A model generated the notes under the pieces. The model had not been told where the DNA came from, searched no databases, and saw only the letters and a list, made by a program, of their open reading frames with translations. DNA of 64,000 nucleotides from Eubacterium sp. Lineage in GTDB: Bacteria > Bacillota > Clostridia > Oscillospirales > Acutalibacteraceae. The stretch lies in contig JAFUEH010000001.1 in the NCBI GenBank assembly GCA_017463985.1, forward strand, positions 51,933-115,932, written 5' to 3'. The position numbers were made by a program, and so were the translations under genes. The number at the start of each line of letters is the position of its first letter. Position 1 is the stretch's first letter. Below are positions 43,674-52,560 of the stretch, piece after piece.

Positions 43674-44507
43674 ATGAAGGACGTTATGCTTGTCACCGGT
43701 GCCGGCCAGATCAGTATGGCCATTGCGCGCCGAATCGGTTACGGAAAAAAGATCATATTAGGTGACAAAAGGATAGAAAATGCGCAAACGGTCGCAAAAA
43801 TCATGAACGAGGCCGGCTACGATGTGGAGCCGATCGAAATGGACTTATCCTCACGCACGTCAATTTGTGCCATGATCGCCAAGGGTCAAAGCTATGGGCC
43901 GATCACGATGCTGGTCAACGGTGCCGGTGTATCGCCAAGCCAGGCGCCGATTGAGGCGATCCTGAAGGTAGACCTTTACGGCACTGCCGTGCTGCTCGAG
44001 GAGGTCGGCAAGGTCATTGCCAAGGGAGGCTGCGGTGTGACGATCTCCAGCCAAAGCGGCTGGCGTATGCCACAGCTCACGGCCGAGGAGGACCGACAGC
44101 TGGCCACCGCACCGACGGAGGAGTTGCTCAACCTGCCGCTGCTGCAGCCGGAAAATATTCGGGATACGCTGCACGCTTATCAGCTGGCCAAGCGCTGCAA
44201 CGAAAAACGTGTCATGGCCGAGTGCGTAAAATGGGGCGAGCGCGGCGCCCGCTTAAACGATATTGCGCCGGGCATCGTCGTGACGCCGCTGGCGATCGAT
44301 GAATTTAACGGACCGCGCGGCGATTTTTACAAGAATATGTTCGCCAAGTGCCCTGCCGGCAGACCAGCAACCGCGGACGAGATCGCCAATGTAGCCGAGC
44401 TGCTGATGAGTGATCGAGGCGCCTTTATTACCGGTACGACCGTCCTGATCGACGGCGGCGCAACGGCATCCTATTATTACGGCCCCCTACAACCAACAGC
44501 TGAATAA
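43674..44507 (+). CDS. Short-chain dehydrogenase/reductase (SDR)
   Basis: 277 aa from ATG 43674 (GAAAGGA upstream). Rossmann motif VTGAGQISMAIARRIG (a TGxxxIxx variant), NGAGVS, catalytic serine in ISSQSGW and YQLAKR for the YxxxK pair, with DIAPGIVVTPLA and ITGTTVLIDGG near the C-terminus. It should reduce or oxidise a carbonyl/alcohol with NAD(P); substrate unknown. The 40-residue spacing between the serine and the YxxxK is longer than usual, with an insert (TAEEDRQLATAPTEELLNLP). Ends before a terminator. Confidence 0.88.
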   Translation: MKDVMLVTGAGQISMAIARRIGYGKKIILGDKRIENAQTVAKIMNEAGYDVEPIEMDLSSRTSICAMIAKGQSYGPITMLVNGAGVSPSQAPIEAILKVDLYGTAVLLEEVGKVIAKGGCGVTISSQSGWRMPQLTAEEDRQLATAPTEELLNLPLLQPENIRDTLHAYQLAKRCNEKRVMAECVKWGERGARLNDIAPGIVVTPLAIDEFNGPRGDFYKNMFAKCPAGRPATADEIANVAELLMSDRGAFITGTTVLIDGGATASYYYGPLQPTAE

Positions 44508-44511
44508 GTCC

Positions 44512-44548
44512 AACTGTCCTTTCATTTTGAGAGGACAGTTTTTCTTTT
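44512..44548 (+). terminator. Terminator after SDR gene
   Basis: AACTGTCCT pairs with AGGACAGTT and is followed by TTTCTTTT. Confidence 0.85.
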
Positions 44549-44559
44549 GAAAATTAGCT

Positions 44560-44587
44560 TTGACAATCAGGCGGAATATGGTATGAT
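44560..44587 (+). promoter_or_regulatory. Sigma-A promoter of the lar operon
   Basis: TTGACA (44560-44565), 16-bp spacer, TATGAT (44582-44587). A leader of about 100 nt follows before larE; I see no known riboswitch in it. Confidence 0.65.
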
Positions 44588-44691
44588 AAGGGCATAAGCA
44601 GAGCAAGGGAAATCCGAACCGCCTAAAATACAGTATTTAAGCGAACTTTGGCATTTTCGTTTTTACTCTACGTCAGAAAGGAGCAGCGAAC

Positions 44692-45447
44692 ATGGAACTA
44701 CAGCAGTTTTTTGAACAGCATCCGTCAGTGGCGGTTGCCTTTTCAGGCGGTGTGGATTCCGCCGTATTGCTGTGCCTGGCAAAGCAGTACGCCGCCGATG
44801 TCAAGGCGTATTATGTTCAGTCGGCGTTTCAACCGCAGTTTGAGCTGGCGGACGCACGTGCGCTGGCGGCGCAGCTGGACGTTCCGTTGACCGTACTACC
44901 GCTTGACGTGCTGAGCGACGAGCGCATAGCCGCCAATCCGCCGAACCGTTGCTATTACTGCAAGCAAAAGATATTTGCTGCCATCCTCCGACAGGCAAAG
45001 GCGGACGGCCTTGCCGCGGTGCTGGACGGCACGAATGCCACGGACCGCGCCGACGACCGGCCCGGGATGCGCGCGCTGCAGGAGCTGGGCGTATTTTCGC
45101 CGCTGCGCCTGTGTGGCTATACCAAAGCGATGATCCGGCAAATCGCACGCGACCGGCAGCTACCGGTCAGCGATAAACCCTCTTACGCCTGCCTGGCAAC
45201 ACGGATTCCGGCCGGCACGGCGATCACCGACGAACTGTTGCAAAAAACAGAACGGGCGGAGGAGCAGCTGCGCGCGATGGGGCTGGTGAATTTTCGGGTG
45301 CGGTACCGCCGCGGGGCGGCGCTGCTGCAGCTCGGCAAAGACGATTTTCCGCGTCTTCTCGCGCAAAAGAACGCCGTCCTGCAGACCCTTTCCGCCGATT
45401 ACGAGGCGGTATATCTTGATTTAAAGGAGCGACCGGACGATGACTAA
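44692..45447 (+). CDS. larE: LarE, sacrificial sulfur transferase for nickel-pincer cofactor
   Basis: 251 aa. PP-loop ATP pyrophosphatase (VAFSGGVDSAVLL) that adenylylates P2CMN and donates sulfur. In the Lactobacillus plantarum enzyme the sulfur comes from a protein cysteine; the equivalent here is in SYACLATRIPAG (about residue 164), so it is probably the sacrificial single-cysteine type rather than the three-cysteine cluster type. CYYCKQKIF is also present, so extra cysteines exist near residue 85. The larB start overlaps its stop by 8 bp. Confidence 0.92.
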   Translation: MELQQFFEQHPSVAVAFSGGVDSAVLLCLAKQYAADVKAYYVQSAFQPQFELADARALAAQLDVPLTVLPLDVLSDERIAANPPNRCYYCKQKIFAAILRQAKADGLAAVLDGTNATDRADDRPGMRALQELGVFSPLRLCGYTKAMIRQIARDRQLPVSDKPSYACLATRIPAGTAITDELLQKTERAEEQLRAMGLVNFRVRYRRGAALLQLGKDDFPRLLAQKNAVLQTLSADYEAVYLDLKERPDDD

Positions 45448-46186
45448 GGAAGCATTAAAGGAGTTACTGGAGGCCGTTGCCGCCGGCGAAACCGCACCGG
45501 AGGACGCGCTAGAGCAAATCCGTTTACAGCCCTACCGCGACCTCGGCTTTGCCAAGGTGGACACGCAGCGCGGCGTTCGTCAGGGCGCTGCCGAGGTGAT
45601 CTACGGCGCCGGCAAAACGGTAGATCAGATTATTGCCATCACGCAGGAGCTGTTAGCCTCCGGCGAAAAATCCGTGCTGATCACACGCCTCAGCGCTGAC
45701 GCTGCGGCAGCTGTCGGCAAGGCGGTGCCGCTCTTCTATGACCCGACGGCGAAGCTCGCCGTTGCCGGTGAACGACCGGCGCAGTCGGATACCGGTCATA
45801 TTGTGATCGCTACCGGCGGCACCAGCGATATCCCCGTCGCTGAGGAGGCAGCGCTCACGGCAGAATTTTACGGTAACCGCGTCACGCGCCTGTACGATGT
45901 GGGCGTGGCCGGCGTGCACCGCCTGCTGGACAATACGGCGCTGCTGGCCGAAGCACGCGTCGTCATTGCCGTCGCCGGTATGGAAGGTGCGCTCGCGAGC
46001 GTGGTAGGCGGTTTGGTCGACTGTCCGGTGATTGCCGTGCCCACCAGCGTAGGCTACGGCGCCAATTTTGAAGGACTTGCCGCCCTGCTGGCCATGCTGA
46101 ATTCCTGCGCCAGCGGCGTCAGCGTCGTGAATATTGATAACGGATTCGGTGCCGGCTATCTGGCCGGTATGATCAACAAAATGTGA
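45440..46186 (+). CDS. larB: LarB, nicotinate adenine dinucleotide carboxylase/hydrolase
   Basis: 248 aa. LarB carboxylates the pyridinium ring of NaAD at C5 and hydrolyses AMP, the first step in nickel-pincer nucleotide synthesis. The C-terminal half is PurE-like: VIATGGTSDIPVAEEA, DVGVAGVHRLL, VAGMEGALASVVGGL and PVIAVPTSVGYG. The cysteine needed for covalent NaAD attachment is present in MLNSCASGVSVVNIDNGFGAG near the end. It overlaps larE and is 8 bp from larC. Confidence 0.93.
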   Translation: MTKEALKELLEAVAAGETAPEDALEQIRLQPYRDLGFAKVDTQRGVRQGAAEVIYGAGKTVDQIIAITQELLASGEKSVLITRLSADAAAAVGKAVPLFYDPTAKLAVAGERPAQSDTGHIVIATGGTSDIPVAEEAALTAEFYGNRVTRLYDVGVAGVHRLLDNTALLAEARVVIAVAGMEGALASVVGGLVDCPVIAVPTSVGYGANFEGLAALLAMLNSCASGVSVVNIDNGFGAGYLAGMINKM

Positions 46187-46194
46187 GGAACGCT

Positions 46195-47355
46195 ATGCAG
46201 CTATATTTTGAATGTGCCATGGGCGCTTCCGGCGATATGCTGGCCGGCGCGCTGCTGGATTTATTGGACGACAAAGAGGCCGTGCTGGCGGCGCTGAACG
46301 GCCTTTCCCTGCCCCATACCGTAGTAACGGCGGAAACGGCGACTGCCGGCGGTATCGGCGGTACGCACGTGCGTATGCTGATCGACGGCGCAGAGGAAAC
46401 GCCGGACGGCGCACACACCCATCACCACGGCAGACGGCTCGAAGAGGTCACGGCAATCATTGACGGACTGACGGCGCCGGTGCCGGTCAAGGAGGACGCC
46501 AAAGCCATCTACACACTGATCGCTGCGGCAGAGGCGGCGGCGCACCGACAGCCCGTCGGCGAGGTGCATTTTCATGAGCTGGGGATGTGGGACGCCATCG
46601 CGGATGTCACGGTCTGCGCCTATCTGATGCACCGTCTGCAGCCGGACGCCGTGCTGGCCTCCCCTGTGAACGTCGGTAACGGTACGGTACACTGTGCGCA
46701 CGGCGTACTGCCTGTGCCGACACCGGCGACGGAGCACCTGCTGCGCGGCATTCCGTATTATAAAAGTGAAATTGAAACCGAGCTTTGCACACCGACCGGC
46801 GCGGCGATTTTAAAATATTACGTGCAGGAATTTACCGATACGCCGCCGCTGGGCGGCACCGTGCGCACCGGCATCGGCACCGGCACCAAGCAGCTCCCAC
46901 AGGCGAATCTGCTGCGTGTATTTCAGTCCGAAGCGGACGAACGCATTGCTGAGCTTGCCTGCAATATCGACGACATGACCGGCGAGGAGGCTGCGTTTGC
47001 AGCGGAGCGCATGATGGCCGCCGGTGCGCTGGATTGCTTCATCACGCCGAGCTTTATGAAAAAGGGACGGCCGGCGTACCTGTTGACCGTGCTCTGCCGA
47101 CCGGACGAGCGTGAACGCTTTGCTGCCCTCCTGTTTCAGCACACCACCACGCTCGGCATTCGTCTGTACCTGCCGAGCCGCTACACGCTGCACCGTGAGC
47201 AGGTGGAGGAGAACGGCGTTCTCATCAAGCGTGCCAAAGGCTACGGAACGCAAACGGAAAAGCTGGAATTTGAAGCCGTCAAGCGCTATGCGCTGGAGCA
47301 GGATATCTCTCTGTTTGAGGCGCGCCGCCGACTGACGGAGCAGGCGCATCAATAA
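46195..47355 (+). CDS. larC: LarC, nickel insertion cyclometallase (single ORF)
   Basis: 386 aa from ATG 46195. LarC inserts Ni into the pincer nucleotide using CTP. Motifs are YFECAMGASGDMLAGALLDL, a short histidine run (AHTHHHGR, about 82-88), VHFHELGMWDAIADV, SPVNVGNGTV, and the C-terminal LarC2 part with NIDDMTGE and TPSFMKKGRPAYLL. In L. plantarum larC is split and needs a programmed frameshift; here both halves are one continuous frame. No larA lies in the window, so the client enzyme is elsewhere. Confidence 0.93.
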   Translation: MQLYFECAMGASGDMLAGALLDLLDDKEAVLAALNGLSLPHTVVTAETATAGGIGGTHVRMLIDGAEETPDGAHTHHHGRRLEEVTAIIDGLTAPVPVKEDAKAIYTLIAAAEAAAHRQPVGEVHFHELGMWDAIADVTVCAYLMHRLQPDAVLASPVNVGNGTVHCAHGVLPVPTPATEHLLRGIPYYKSEIETELCTPTGAAILKYYVQEFTDTPPLGGTVRTGIGTGTKQLPQANLLRVFQSEADERIAELACNIDDMTGEEAAFAAERMMAAGALDCFITPSFMKKGRPAYLLTVLCRPDERERFAALLFQHTTTLGIRLYLPSRYTLHREQVEENGVLIKRAKGYGTQTEKLEFEAVKRYALEQDISLFEARRRLTEQAHQ

Positions 47356-47378
47356 TCCAATAACCGTACCAAAGAATA

Positions 47379-47414
47379 AACCGCCTTGCCATTGCAGCAA
47401 AGCGGTTCTTTTTT
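47379..47414. terminator. Terminator after larC
   Basis: AACCGC...GCGGTT with a partly paired inner CTTGC/GCAG, followed by CTTTTTT. Confidence 0.75.
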
Positions 47415-47430
47415 ATGCTAAGGAATTTCG

Positions 47431-48960
47431 TTATTGTTGTTTAGTGACCCGATCAAAGGTTTCCGTAACAGCAGCCTCCGGTGCCGGCGTCAGTAAGGAA
47501 ACGACGACGTTCACGATGAGACCGATCAGGAACGCCGGCAGCAGCTCGTAGATCGCGAACACACCGCCAACCTTCACGGCGATGATGTATTTCCAGATGA
47601 ATACCATCGCACCGCCTGCCACCATACCGGCGAGAGCGCCGTACTTGTTGGAGCGCTTCCAGAACAGCGCCAGCAGCATCACCGGACCGAACGCCGCACC
47701 GAAGCCTGCCCACGCAAACGACACAATGCCGAACACGGAGGAATTGGAATCCCAGGCGATCACGACGCCGATCACGGAAATCACGATCAGTGTGACGCGG
47801 GCCACGACCATTTCGCCGGTTTCGCTGAGCTTCACCTTGAACAGACCGCCCAAAATATTTTCGCTGGCTGACGAGGAAGCCGCGAGCAGCTGGCTATCCG
47901 CCGTCGACATCGTGCTGGCCAAAATACCGGCCAGGATCAAACCGGCGACAAGCGCCAGCAGGAAGCTCCGCTGCGACAGCAGGTTCGCGATCTGAACGAT
48001 AATCGTTTCGCTGTCCTCCAGCGCACCGAGGCTACCGGCCTTGACCATGCCGAGACCGACCATACCGATCACGACCGCGATCGCCATAGAGATCACGACC
48101 CATACAGAAGCAACCCGACGGGAAAGCTTGATTTTTTCCGGCTTTTCGATCGCCATAAAACGCAGCAGGATATGCGGCATACCGAAGTAGCCGAGACCCC
48201 ACGCCATCGTGGACGCAATCGTCAGCGCGGTGTGCGGTACCTCCTTGCCCGTTTCCGGATTGTAGGTGCTGAACATACCGAGATAGCCCGGCAGGCTCTT
48301 GGCATTTTCCATGACGGCATCCATGCCGCCTGCCTGCGATACGCCGAAGCCCAGCACGATCACGAGCGCCACCGTCATGATGATCGACTGCAAAAAGTCC
48401 GTCGTAGAGGCCGCATTAAAGCCGCCCAGCGAGGTGTAACCAACGATGACGATCGCAGAGATCACCATCGCGAGATGATAATCGATCCCGAACAGCGCGC
48501 CGAACAGCTTGCCGCACGCCGCAAAGCCGGAGGCTGTGTACGGCACGAAGAACACAATGATCACCAGCGCCGCAATCGCCATCAGCACATTGTTTTTTTC
48601 CTGATACCGACGTGAAAAGAAATCGGGCACCGTGATGGCACCGATGTCAGCAGAATAATGCCGCAGCCGTTTCGCCACGATCAGCCAGTTGAAATACGTG
48701 CCGACCGCCAGTCCGATCGCCGTCCAGCCGGCGTCCGCCACACCGGAAAGATACGCCACGCCCGGCAGACCCATCAGCAGCCAGCTGGACATATCCGACG
48801 CCTCGGCGCTCATCGCCGCAACAAGCGGGCCGAGCCTTCTGCCGCCTAAATAAAAGTCCCCGACATTTTTTGTTTTTTTGGAATAAATTACGCCGATTAT
48901 CACCATCGCCGCAAGATAAATCACGATGGAAATCATGATACCGATCTGCGCTCTTGTCAT
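47431..48960 (-). CDS. putP: Sodium/proline symporter (PutP type)
   Basis: 509 aa with GAGGAGG before the ATG. Solute:sodium symporter of about 13 membrane helices. Motifs include the first-helix region, GGRRLGPLVAAMSAEASDMSSWLLMGLPG (the PutP sodium/proline site), YTSLGGFNAASTTDFLQ and LAGILASTMSTADSQLLAASS. It imports proline with Na+, as nutrient or compatible solute. Substrate is assigned from motifs. Monocistronic with its own promoter. Confidence 0.9.
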   Translation of the reverse strand: MTRAQIGIMISIVIYLAAMVIIGVIYSKKTKNVGDFYLGGRRLGPLVAAMSAEASDMSSWLLMGLPGVAYLSGVADAGWTAIGLAVGTYFNWLIVAKRLRHYSADIGAITVPDFFSRRYQEKNNVLMAIAALVIIVFFVPYTASGFAACGKLFGALFGIDYHLAMVISAIVIVGYTSLGGFNAASTTDFLQSIIMTVALVIVLGFGVSQAGGMDAVMENAKSLPGYLGMFSTYNPETGKEVPHTALTIASTMAWGLGYFGMPHILLRFMAIEKPEKIKLSRRVASVWVVISMAIAVVIGMVGLGMVKAGSLGALEDSETIIVQIANLLSQRSFLLALVAGLILAGILASTMSTADSQLLAASSSASENILGGLFKVKLSETGEMVVARVTLIVISVIGVVIAWDSNSSVFGIVSFAWAGFGAAFGPVMLLALFWKRSNKYGALAGMVAGGAMVFIWKYIIAVKVGGVFAIYELLPAFLIGLIVNVVVSLLTPAPEAAVTETFDRVTKQQ

Positions 48961-48993
48961 TCCGTCGCCTCCTCACAATAGATAGATATTCAT

Positions 48994-49022
48994 ATCATAG
49001 CACAAATGAATATATATTGCAA
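48994..49022 (-). promoter_or_regulatory. Sigma-A promoter of putP
   Basis: On the minus strand TTGCAA (49022-49017), 17-bp spacer, TATGAT (48999-48994), in a very AT-rich stretch. Confidence 0.7.
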
Positions 49023-49072
49023 ATAAAATTTGAATATTGTATATATATACATTTCATTCGCCGCGCCGACAA

Positions 49073-49110
49073 CAAAAAAGGACAGTACAGAACGACCTGT
49101 GCTGTCCTTT
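49073..49110 (-). terminator. Terminator of the ftsE-ftsX-M23 operon
   Basis: AAAGGACAGCACAG pairs with CTGTACTGTCCTTT with one mismatch, and TTTTTTG follows on the minus strand just after the M23 stop. Confidence 0.85.
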
Positions 49111-49122
49111 CGGCTATTTTGC

Positions 49123-50427
49123 TTATAAATAATTATACGGGTTCACACGCTGGCCGTTGACGCGCGCCTCAAGGTGCACGTGCGGTCCGGTAGAGTTACC
49201 GGTGCTGCCGCTGTAAGCAACGACCTGTCCCTGCGTCACGTGCTGTCCGGCACTGACTGCCAGGGAGGAGTTGTGCGCCACGATACTGCTCAGTCCGTTG
49301 CCGTGATCGATCAGCACGTAGTTACCGTAGCTGTAATGCCAGCCGGCATACACAACCGTTCCGCTGTCGACGGCATACACGCTCGTGCCGACAGGACACG
49401 GGAAGTCAAGCGCACCGTGGTAACGGCCGCTGGAGTAGTTCGGATAACCGCCCGATACCGTGTGATAGCTGGTCGGATAGATCCAGTTGCCGCTGCCGGC
49501 CGTTTCGCTCGACGGCGTCGTATCACGGCTGGAGGAGCTGCTTGAGGAGCTGCTGGAGCTACTCTGCTGCTGTTGCTGCTGCTTTTTGCGCTCGTTTTCG
49601 CGGATGATCGCCTGAATTTCGCTTTCGATCTCCTGCTGCTCCGCCTTGTTATCGCTGATGGATTCCAGGTATTCGCTCTGCTGCGCGCCGAGCTTACGGA
49701 TCAGCTCATTCGCCTCGTCGACCTCGCTCTTGAGCTCTGCCTTAGCCGCTTCAATCTTATCGCGCTCCGTTACCAGCTCCGCCTTGTCGGACTCACGGGT
49801 CGCCTTATCCTCCTGCAGCTGAATGCGGTCGGCCTCAAGCTGTGCCTTGGCCGCCTCGATCTCGCTCATCTTCGTCATCAGAGCGTCCAGCACGGCGCTG
49901 TCCTGCTCAGAGACGGACTTAATCATCTGCGAACGGGTCAGGATCGAGCTGATGTCGGGACAGGTCAGCAGTACCTCAATATTGCTGGCGCTGCCGGACA
50001 CATACATCGCACGCAGGCGCTGACAGTATTCCTCAAAGGTCTCGTCAAACTCCGCCTGCTTGGCGTCAATTTGCTTTTGGTTTTCCTCGATACGCGCTTC
50101 TTTATCCGCGATGTCGCTGTCGAGCTGATCGATTTCAGCCTGAATCGCGTCAACGCTCGCCTGCAGCACGTCAATTTCGTCCTGCTTGAGCTGGATCTTC
50201 GCATCCAGCGCCTCCACGTATTCCTGCGTTTCCTTTTTTTCGGCGGCGAGCTCGTTCACCTTTTTTTCGGCGGCGTCGATCTCCTGCTGAATTTTTTCCT
50301 TTTTATTCTCCAGCTCCTGTCGGGTGGTGCCGTAAGCGTCAAACGCAAAGGCGGTTGACAGCAGCATCGCAAGGGTCATGACGAGCGCCAGTGTTTTCGT
50401 TAACCGTTTAGATCGCACTAATCTCAC
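49123..50427 (-). CDS. M23 (LytM) peptidase with N-terminal coiled coil
   Basis: 434 aa from a GTG overlapping the ftsX stop. Signal peptide (LALVMTLAMLLSTAFA), long coiled coil (about 35-255), a Gln/Ser-rich linker (runs of Q and S at about 283-302), then a LytM domain with HGALD, IVAHNS and HVHLE. All zinc ligands are present, so it should cleave peptidoglycan cross-links itself, unlike E. coli EnvC. The coiled coil is the expected contact for FtsX, so the FtsEX complex probably switches this hydrolase on during division. Confidence 0.9.
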   Translation of the reverse strand: MRLVRSKRLTKTLALVMTLAMLLSTAFAFDAYGTTRQELENKKEKIQQEIDAAEKKVNELAAEKKETQEYVEALDAKIQLKQDEIDVLQASVDAIQAEIDQLDSDIADKEARIEENQKQIDAKQAEFDETFEEYCQRLRAMYVSGSASNIEVLLTCPDISSILTRSQMIKSVSEQDSAVLDALMTKMSEIEAAKAQLEADRIQLQEDKATRESDKAELVTERDKIEAAKAELKSEVDEANELIRKLGAQQSEYLESISDNKAEQQEIESEIQAIIRENERKKQQQQQQSSSSSSSSSSSSRDTTPSSETAGSGNWIYPTSYHTVSGGYPNYSSGRYHGALDFPCPVGTSVYAVDSGTVVYAGWHYSYGNYVLIDHGNGLSSIVAHNSSLAVSAGQHVTQGQVVAYSGSTGNSTGPHVHLEARVNGQRVNPYNYL

Positions 50428-51346
50428 TACCTTCCTTGTTAAGATATCTTCTCATCGTGATCAGGGAGCCGCCGACGCCGCTGATGATGCCGATCGCCAG
50501 GAAGGCCAACAGCATATACAGCGCATAATCGGCAAAGTTCAGCGGCACCAGCCGAATCGAATCCAGCAGATAGCTGAACTGCCGCAGCGCCAAAATATAG
50601 ACGCCCCATACCACGCCGAGCGAAACCACCGCGGAGATAATGCCGATGATCAAGCCCTCGACCACAAACGGCAGCCGGACGAACGAATTCGTCGCACCCA
50701 CGGATTTCATAATACTGATCTCCAGTCGGCGCGAATAAACGGCCAACCGGATGGTATTCGAGATAATGAACAGCGAAATGGCAAACAGCACGGCAATGAT
50801 CACGATCGCGATGATGGAAATACCGTGGCTGATGGTATCCAGCTTTTTGGCAAGGTCGGTATTCTCTCTGACCGTGTCAATGTAATCCAGCTGCTTGATC
50901 GCGCTGACGGTGTCAGAAAACTGCGCAAGATCAGTCACCGTAACCTTGAAGGCGTTCGGCAGCGGAATATCCGTCGTGATTTCCGTAAAGAACTGCGCCT
51001 GCGCGTCCTCCATGGTCTCCAGCTGCTCGGCCCAGGCCTCCTCCTTAGAGACGAACTCGACCTTTTCCACGTTCGCAATGCCGGTGAGCTGCTGCTCCAT
51101 GGCGTCGATATCCTCCTGCGTTACCGCGGTTTCATCCTCCTTTTTATCGGCGATATAGACCATGATAACGTTTTCGTCCTCAATACGGTCCACCAGCGAA
51201 TTGATATTCAAAAAGATCATGCCGGCGGAGCCGATCAGCACCAGACAGCTGAGCAGTACGCAGATCGACGCAAAGGTCATCATACGGTTTGTCCAGGTAT
51301 TTTTAAAGCCTTCCTTAATAAGATAACGTAAGCTTGATGCATTCAT
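50408..51346 (-). CDS. ftsX: Cell-division ABC transporter permease FtsX
   Basis: 312 aa. Four membrane helices: one near the N-terminus (about 22-44), then three (about 185-210, 235-260, 280-302), with a large extracytoplasmic loop between the first and second (about 50-180). That loop has the FtsX form (IMVYIADKKEDE, then VEFVSKEEAWAEQLE). It transmits ATP hydrolysis by FtsE to the murein hydrolase encoded next. It overlaps ftsE by 4 bp. Confidence 0.93.
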   Translation of the reverse strand: MNASSLRYLIKEGFKNTWTNRMMTFASICVLLSCLVLIGSAGMIFLNINSLVDRIEDENVIMVYIADKKEDETAVTQEDIDAMEQQLTGIANVEKVEFVSKEEAWAEQLETMEDAQAQFFTEITTDIPLPNAFKVTVTDLAQFSDTVSAIKQLDYIDTVRENTDLAKKLDTISHGISIIAIVIIAVLFAISLFIISNTIRLAVYSRRLEISIMKSVGATNSFVRLPFVVEGLIIGIISAVVSLGVVWGVYILALRQFSYLLDSIRLVPLNFADYALYMLLAFLAIGIISGVGGSLITMRRYLNKEGSEISAI

Positions 51347-52272
51347 TCCTGCTCACCTCCGTCCTTATTTTCAGCGGCTTCTTCGGGCTTGTCCTCCGCT
51401 TTTTCTTCTGTTTTTTCTTCTACCGGTTCCGCGGCAGCGGTCTCCGGCTTTTCTTCCTTTTCCGCCCCGTCTGCGGCAGCCTCCTCGCTGCCCTTGACGA
51501 CCGATTCAAATACGTCGGCCACCTGATCCTGCTGGACGCTCTCCTCAAAGTAGAACATATCCGTTACTTCCTCATGCTGCTGCGTCTTGAACTGCGCATA
51601 AGTCGGGTCGGGCGTATCGGACACGACCTGTCCGTTCTGGATCACGATCACGCGGCGCTGGAAGGTACGTACCAGCTCATGCTCGTGCGTAACCATAACG
51701 ACCGTCGTACCGCTGTTGTTGATCTTTGTCAGCAGGTCAACGATTTCGTGGCTCATTTCAGGGTCAACGTTACCGGTCGGCTCGTCCGCAATGATCAGGT
51801 CCGGATTATTCACCAGCGCACGCGCCAGCGAAACACGCTGCTGCTCACCGCCCGACAGCTCGTTAGGCATCGAGCGCGCTTTTTTTGACAGACCGACGAG
51901 GTTCAGGATATACGGCACGCGCTTGCGGATATCCTTTTCCCTGGCGCCGATAACGCGCATCGCGAACGCAACGTTGTCATAAACGGACATCTTCGGGATA
52001 ATACGGAAATCCTGGAACACGATACCCATGGTGCGGCGGTAATACGGCACCTTTCTTTTTTTCAGTGTTTTAGAAGAATAGCCGTTGACGATGACCTCAC
52101 CCTCGGTCGGCTTTTCCTCATGCATAATTAACTTCAGCAGGGTGCTCTTACCGGCACCCGATGCACCGACAACAAATACAAATTCGCCGTCCTCAATTTT
52201 CATGTTGACCTTGTCCAGCGCCTTTGTACCGTTACTGTCATACACCTTTGTTACGTCTTTCAGTTCAATCAC
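51343..52272 (-). CDS. ftsE: FtsE ATPase with long acidic C-terminal extension
   Basis: 309 aa from a GTG (GGGAG upstream). Residues 1-228 are a normal FtsE: Walker A VGASGAGKST, LSGGEQQRVSLARAL, Walker B LIIADEPTGNVD, VTHEH. FtsE is usually near 225-230 aa; here about 80 extra residues follow, beginning FYFEESVQQDQ and then a Glu/Ala/Lys/Pro tract that is almost certainly disordered. The extension could recruit a partner or tune the complex. It is the first gene of the ftsE-ftsX-M23 operon. Confidence 0.93.
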   Translation of the reverse strand: MIELKDVTKVYDSNGTKALDKVNMKIEDGEFVFVVGASGAGKSTLLKLIMHEEKPTEGEVIVNGYSSKTLKKRKVPYYRRTMGIVFQDFRIIPKMSVYDNVAFAMRVIGAREKDIRKRVPYILNLVGLSKKARSMPNELSGGEQQRVSLARALVNNPDLIIADEPTGNVDPEMSHEIVDLLTKINNSGTTVVMVTHEHELVRTFQRRVIVIQNGQVVSDTPDPTYAQFKTQQHEEVTDMFYFEESVQQDQVADVFESVVKGSEEAAADGAEKEEKPETAAAEPVEEKTEEKAEDKPEEAAENKDGGEQE

Positions 52273-52353
52273 AGTCGGTTACTCCCTTTTTATAGATTGG
52301 GTAAAATAAACAGATTATTTATTTTAGGGACACTTCCCTATATACACTCATCT

Positions 52354-52382
52354 ATCATATATCAAAAGCGGAAATTATGCAA
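52354..52382 (-). promoter_or_regulatory. Sigma-A promoter of ftsE
   Basis: On the minus strand TTGCAT (52382-52377), 17-bp spacer, TATGAT (52359-52354), about 80 bp before the GTG. Confidence 0.65.
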
Positions 52383-52464
52383 GGGTTTTGTGTTATTTTT
52401 TTGTAAATTTTGTAATATTTGTGTAAACAGCTGGCATTGTACAACGCTGTCACCTGTCACGAAT

Positions 52465-52505
52465 AAAAGGCAAAGCCTTGCAGGCACGAGGCTTGCAAGG
52501 ACTTT
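52465..52505 (-). terminator. Probable terminator of the beta-helix protein gene
   Basis: CCTTGCA pairs with TGCAAGG around an 11-nt loop and is followed on the minus strand by CTTTGCCTTTTA. The stem is only 7 bp and the T-run is broken, so it is moderate. Confidence 0.5.
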
Positions 52506-52560
52506 CCTGTTTTGATGTTTTATGCGCTTTTTCGACAATTGATGCCCTTTTGCGAGCGTC

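Noticed and set aside
44590-44691. Possible riboswitch in the larE leader
   Set aside because: Only weak short inverted repeats; no conserved aptamer elements for nickel-cobalt or other classes were seen.
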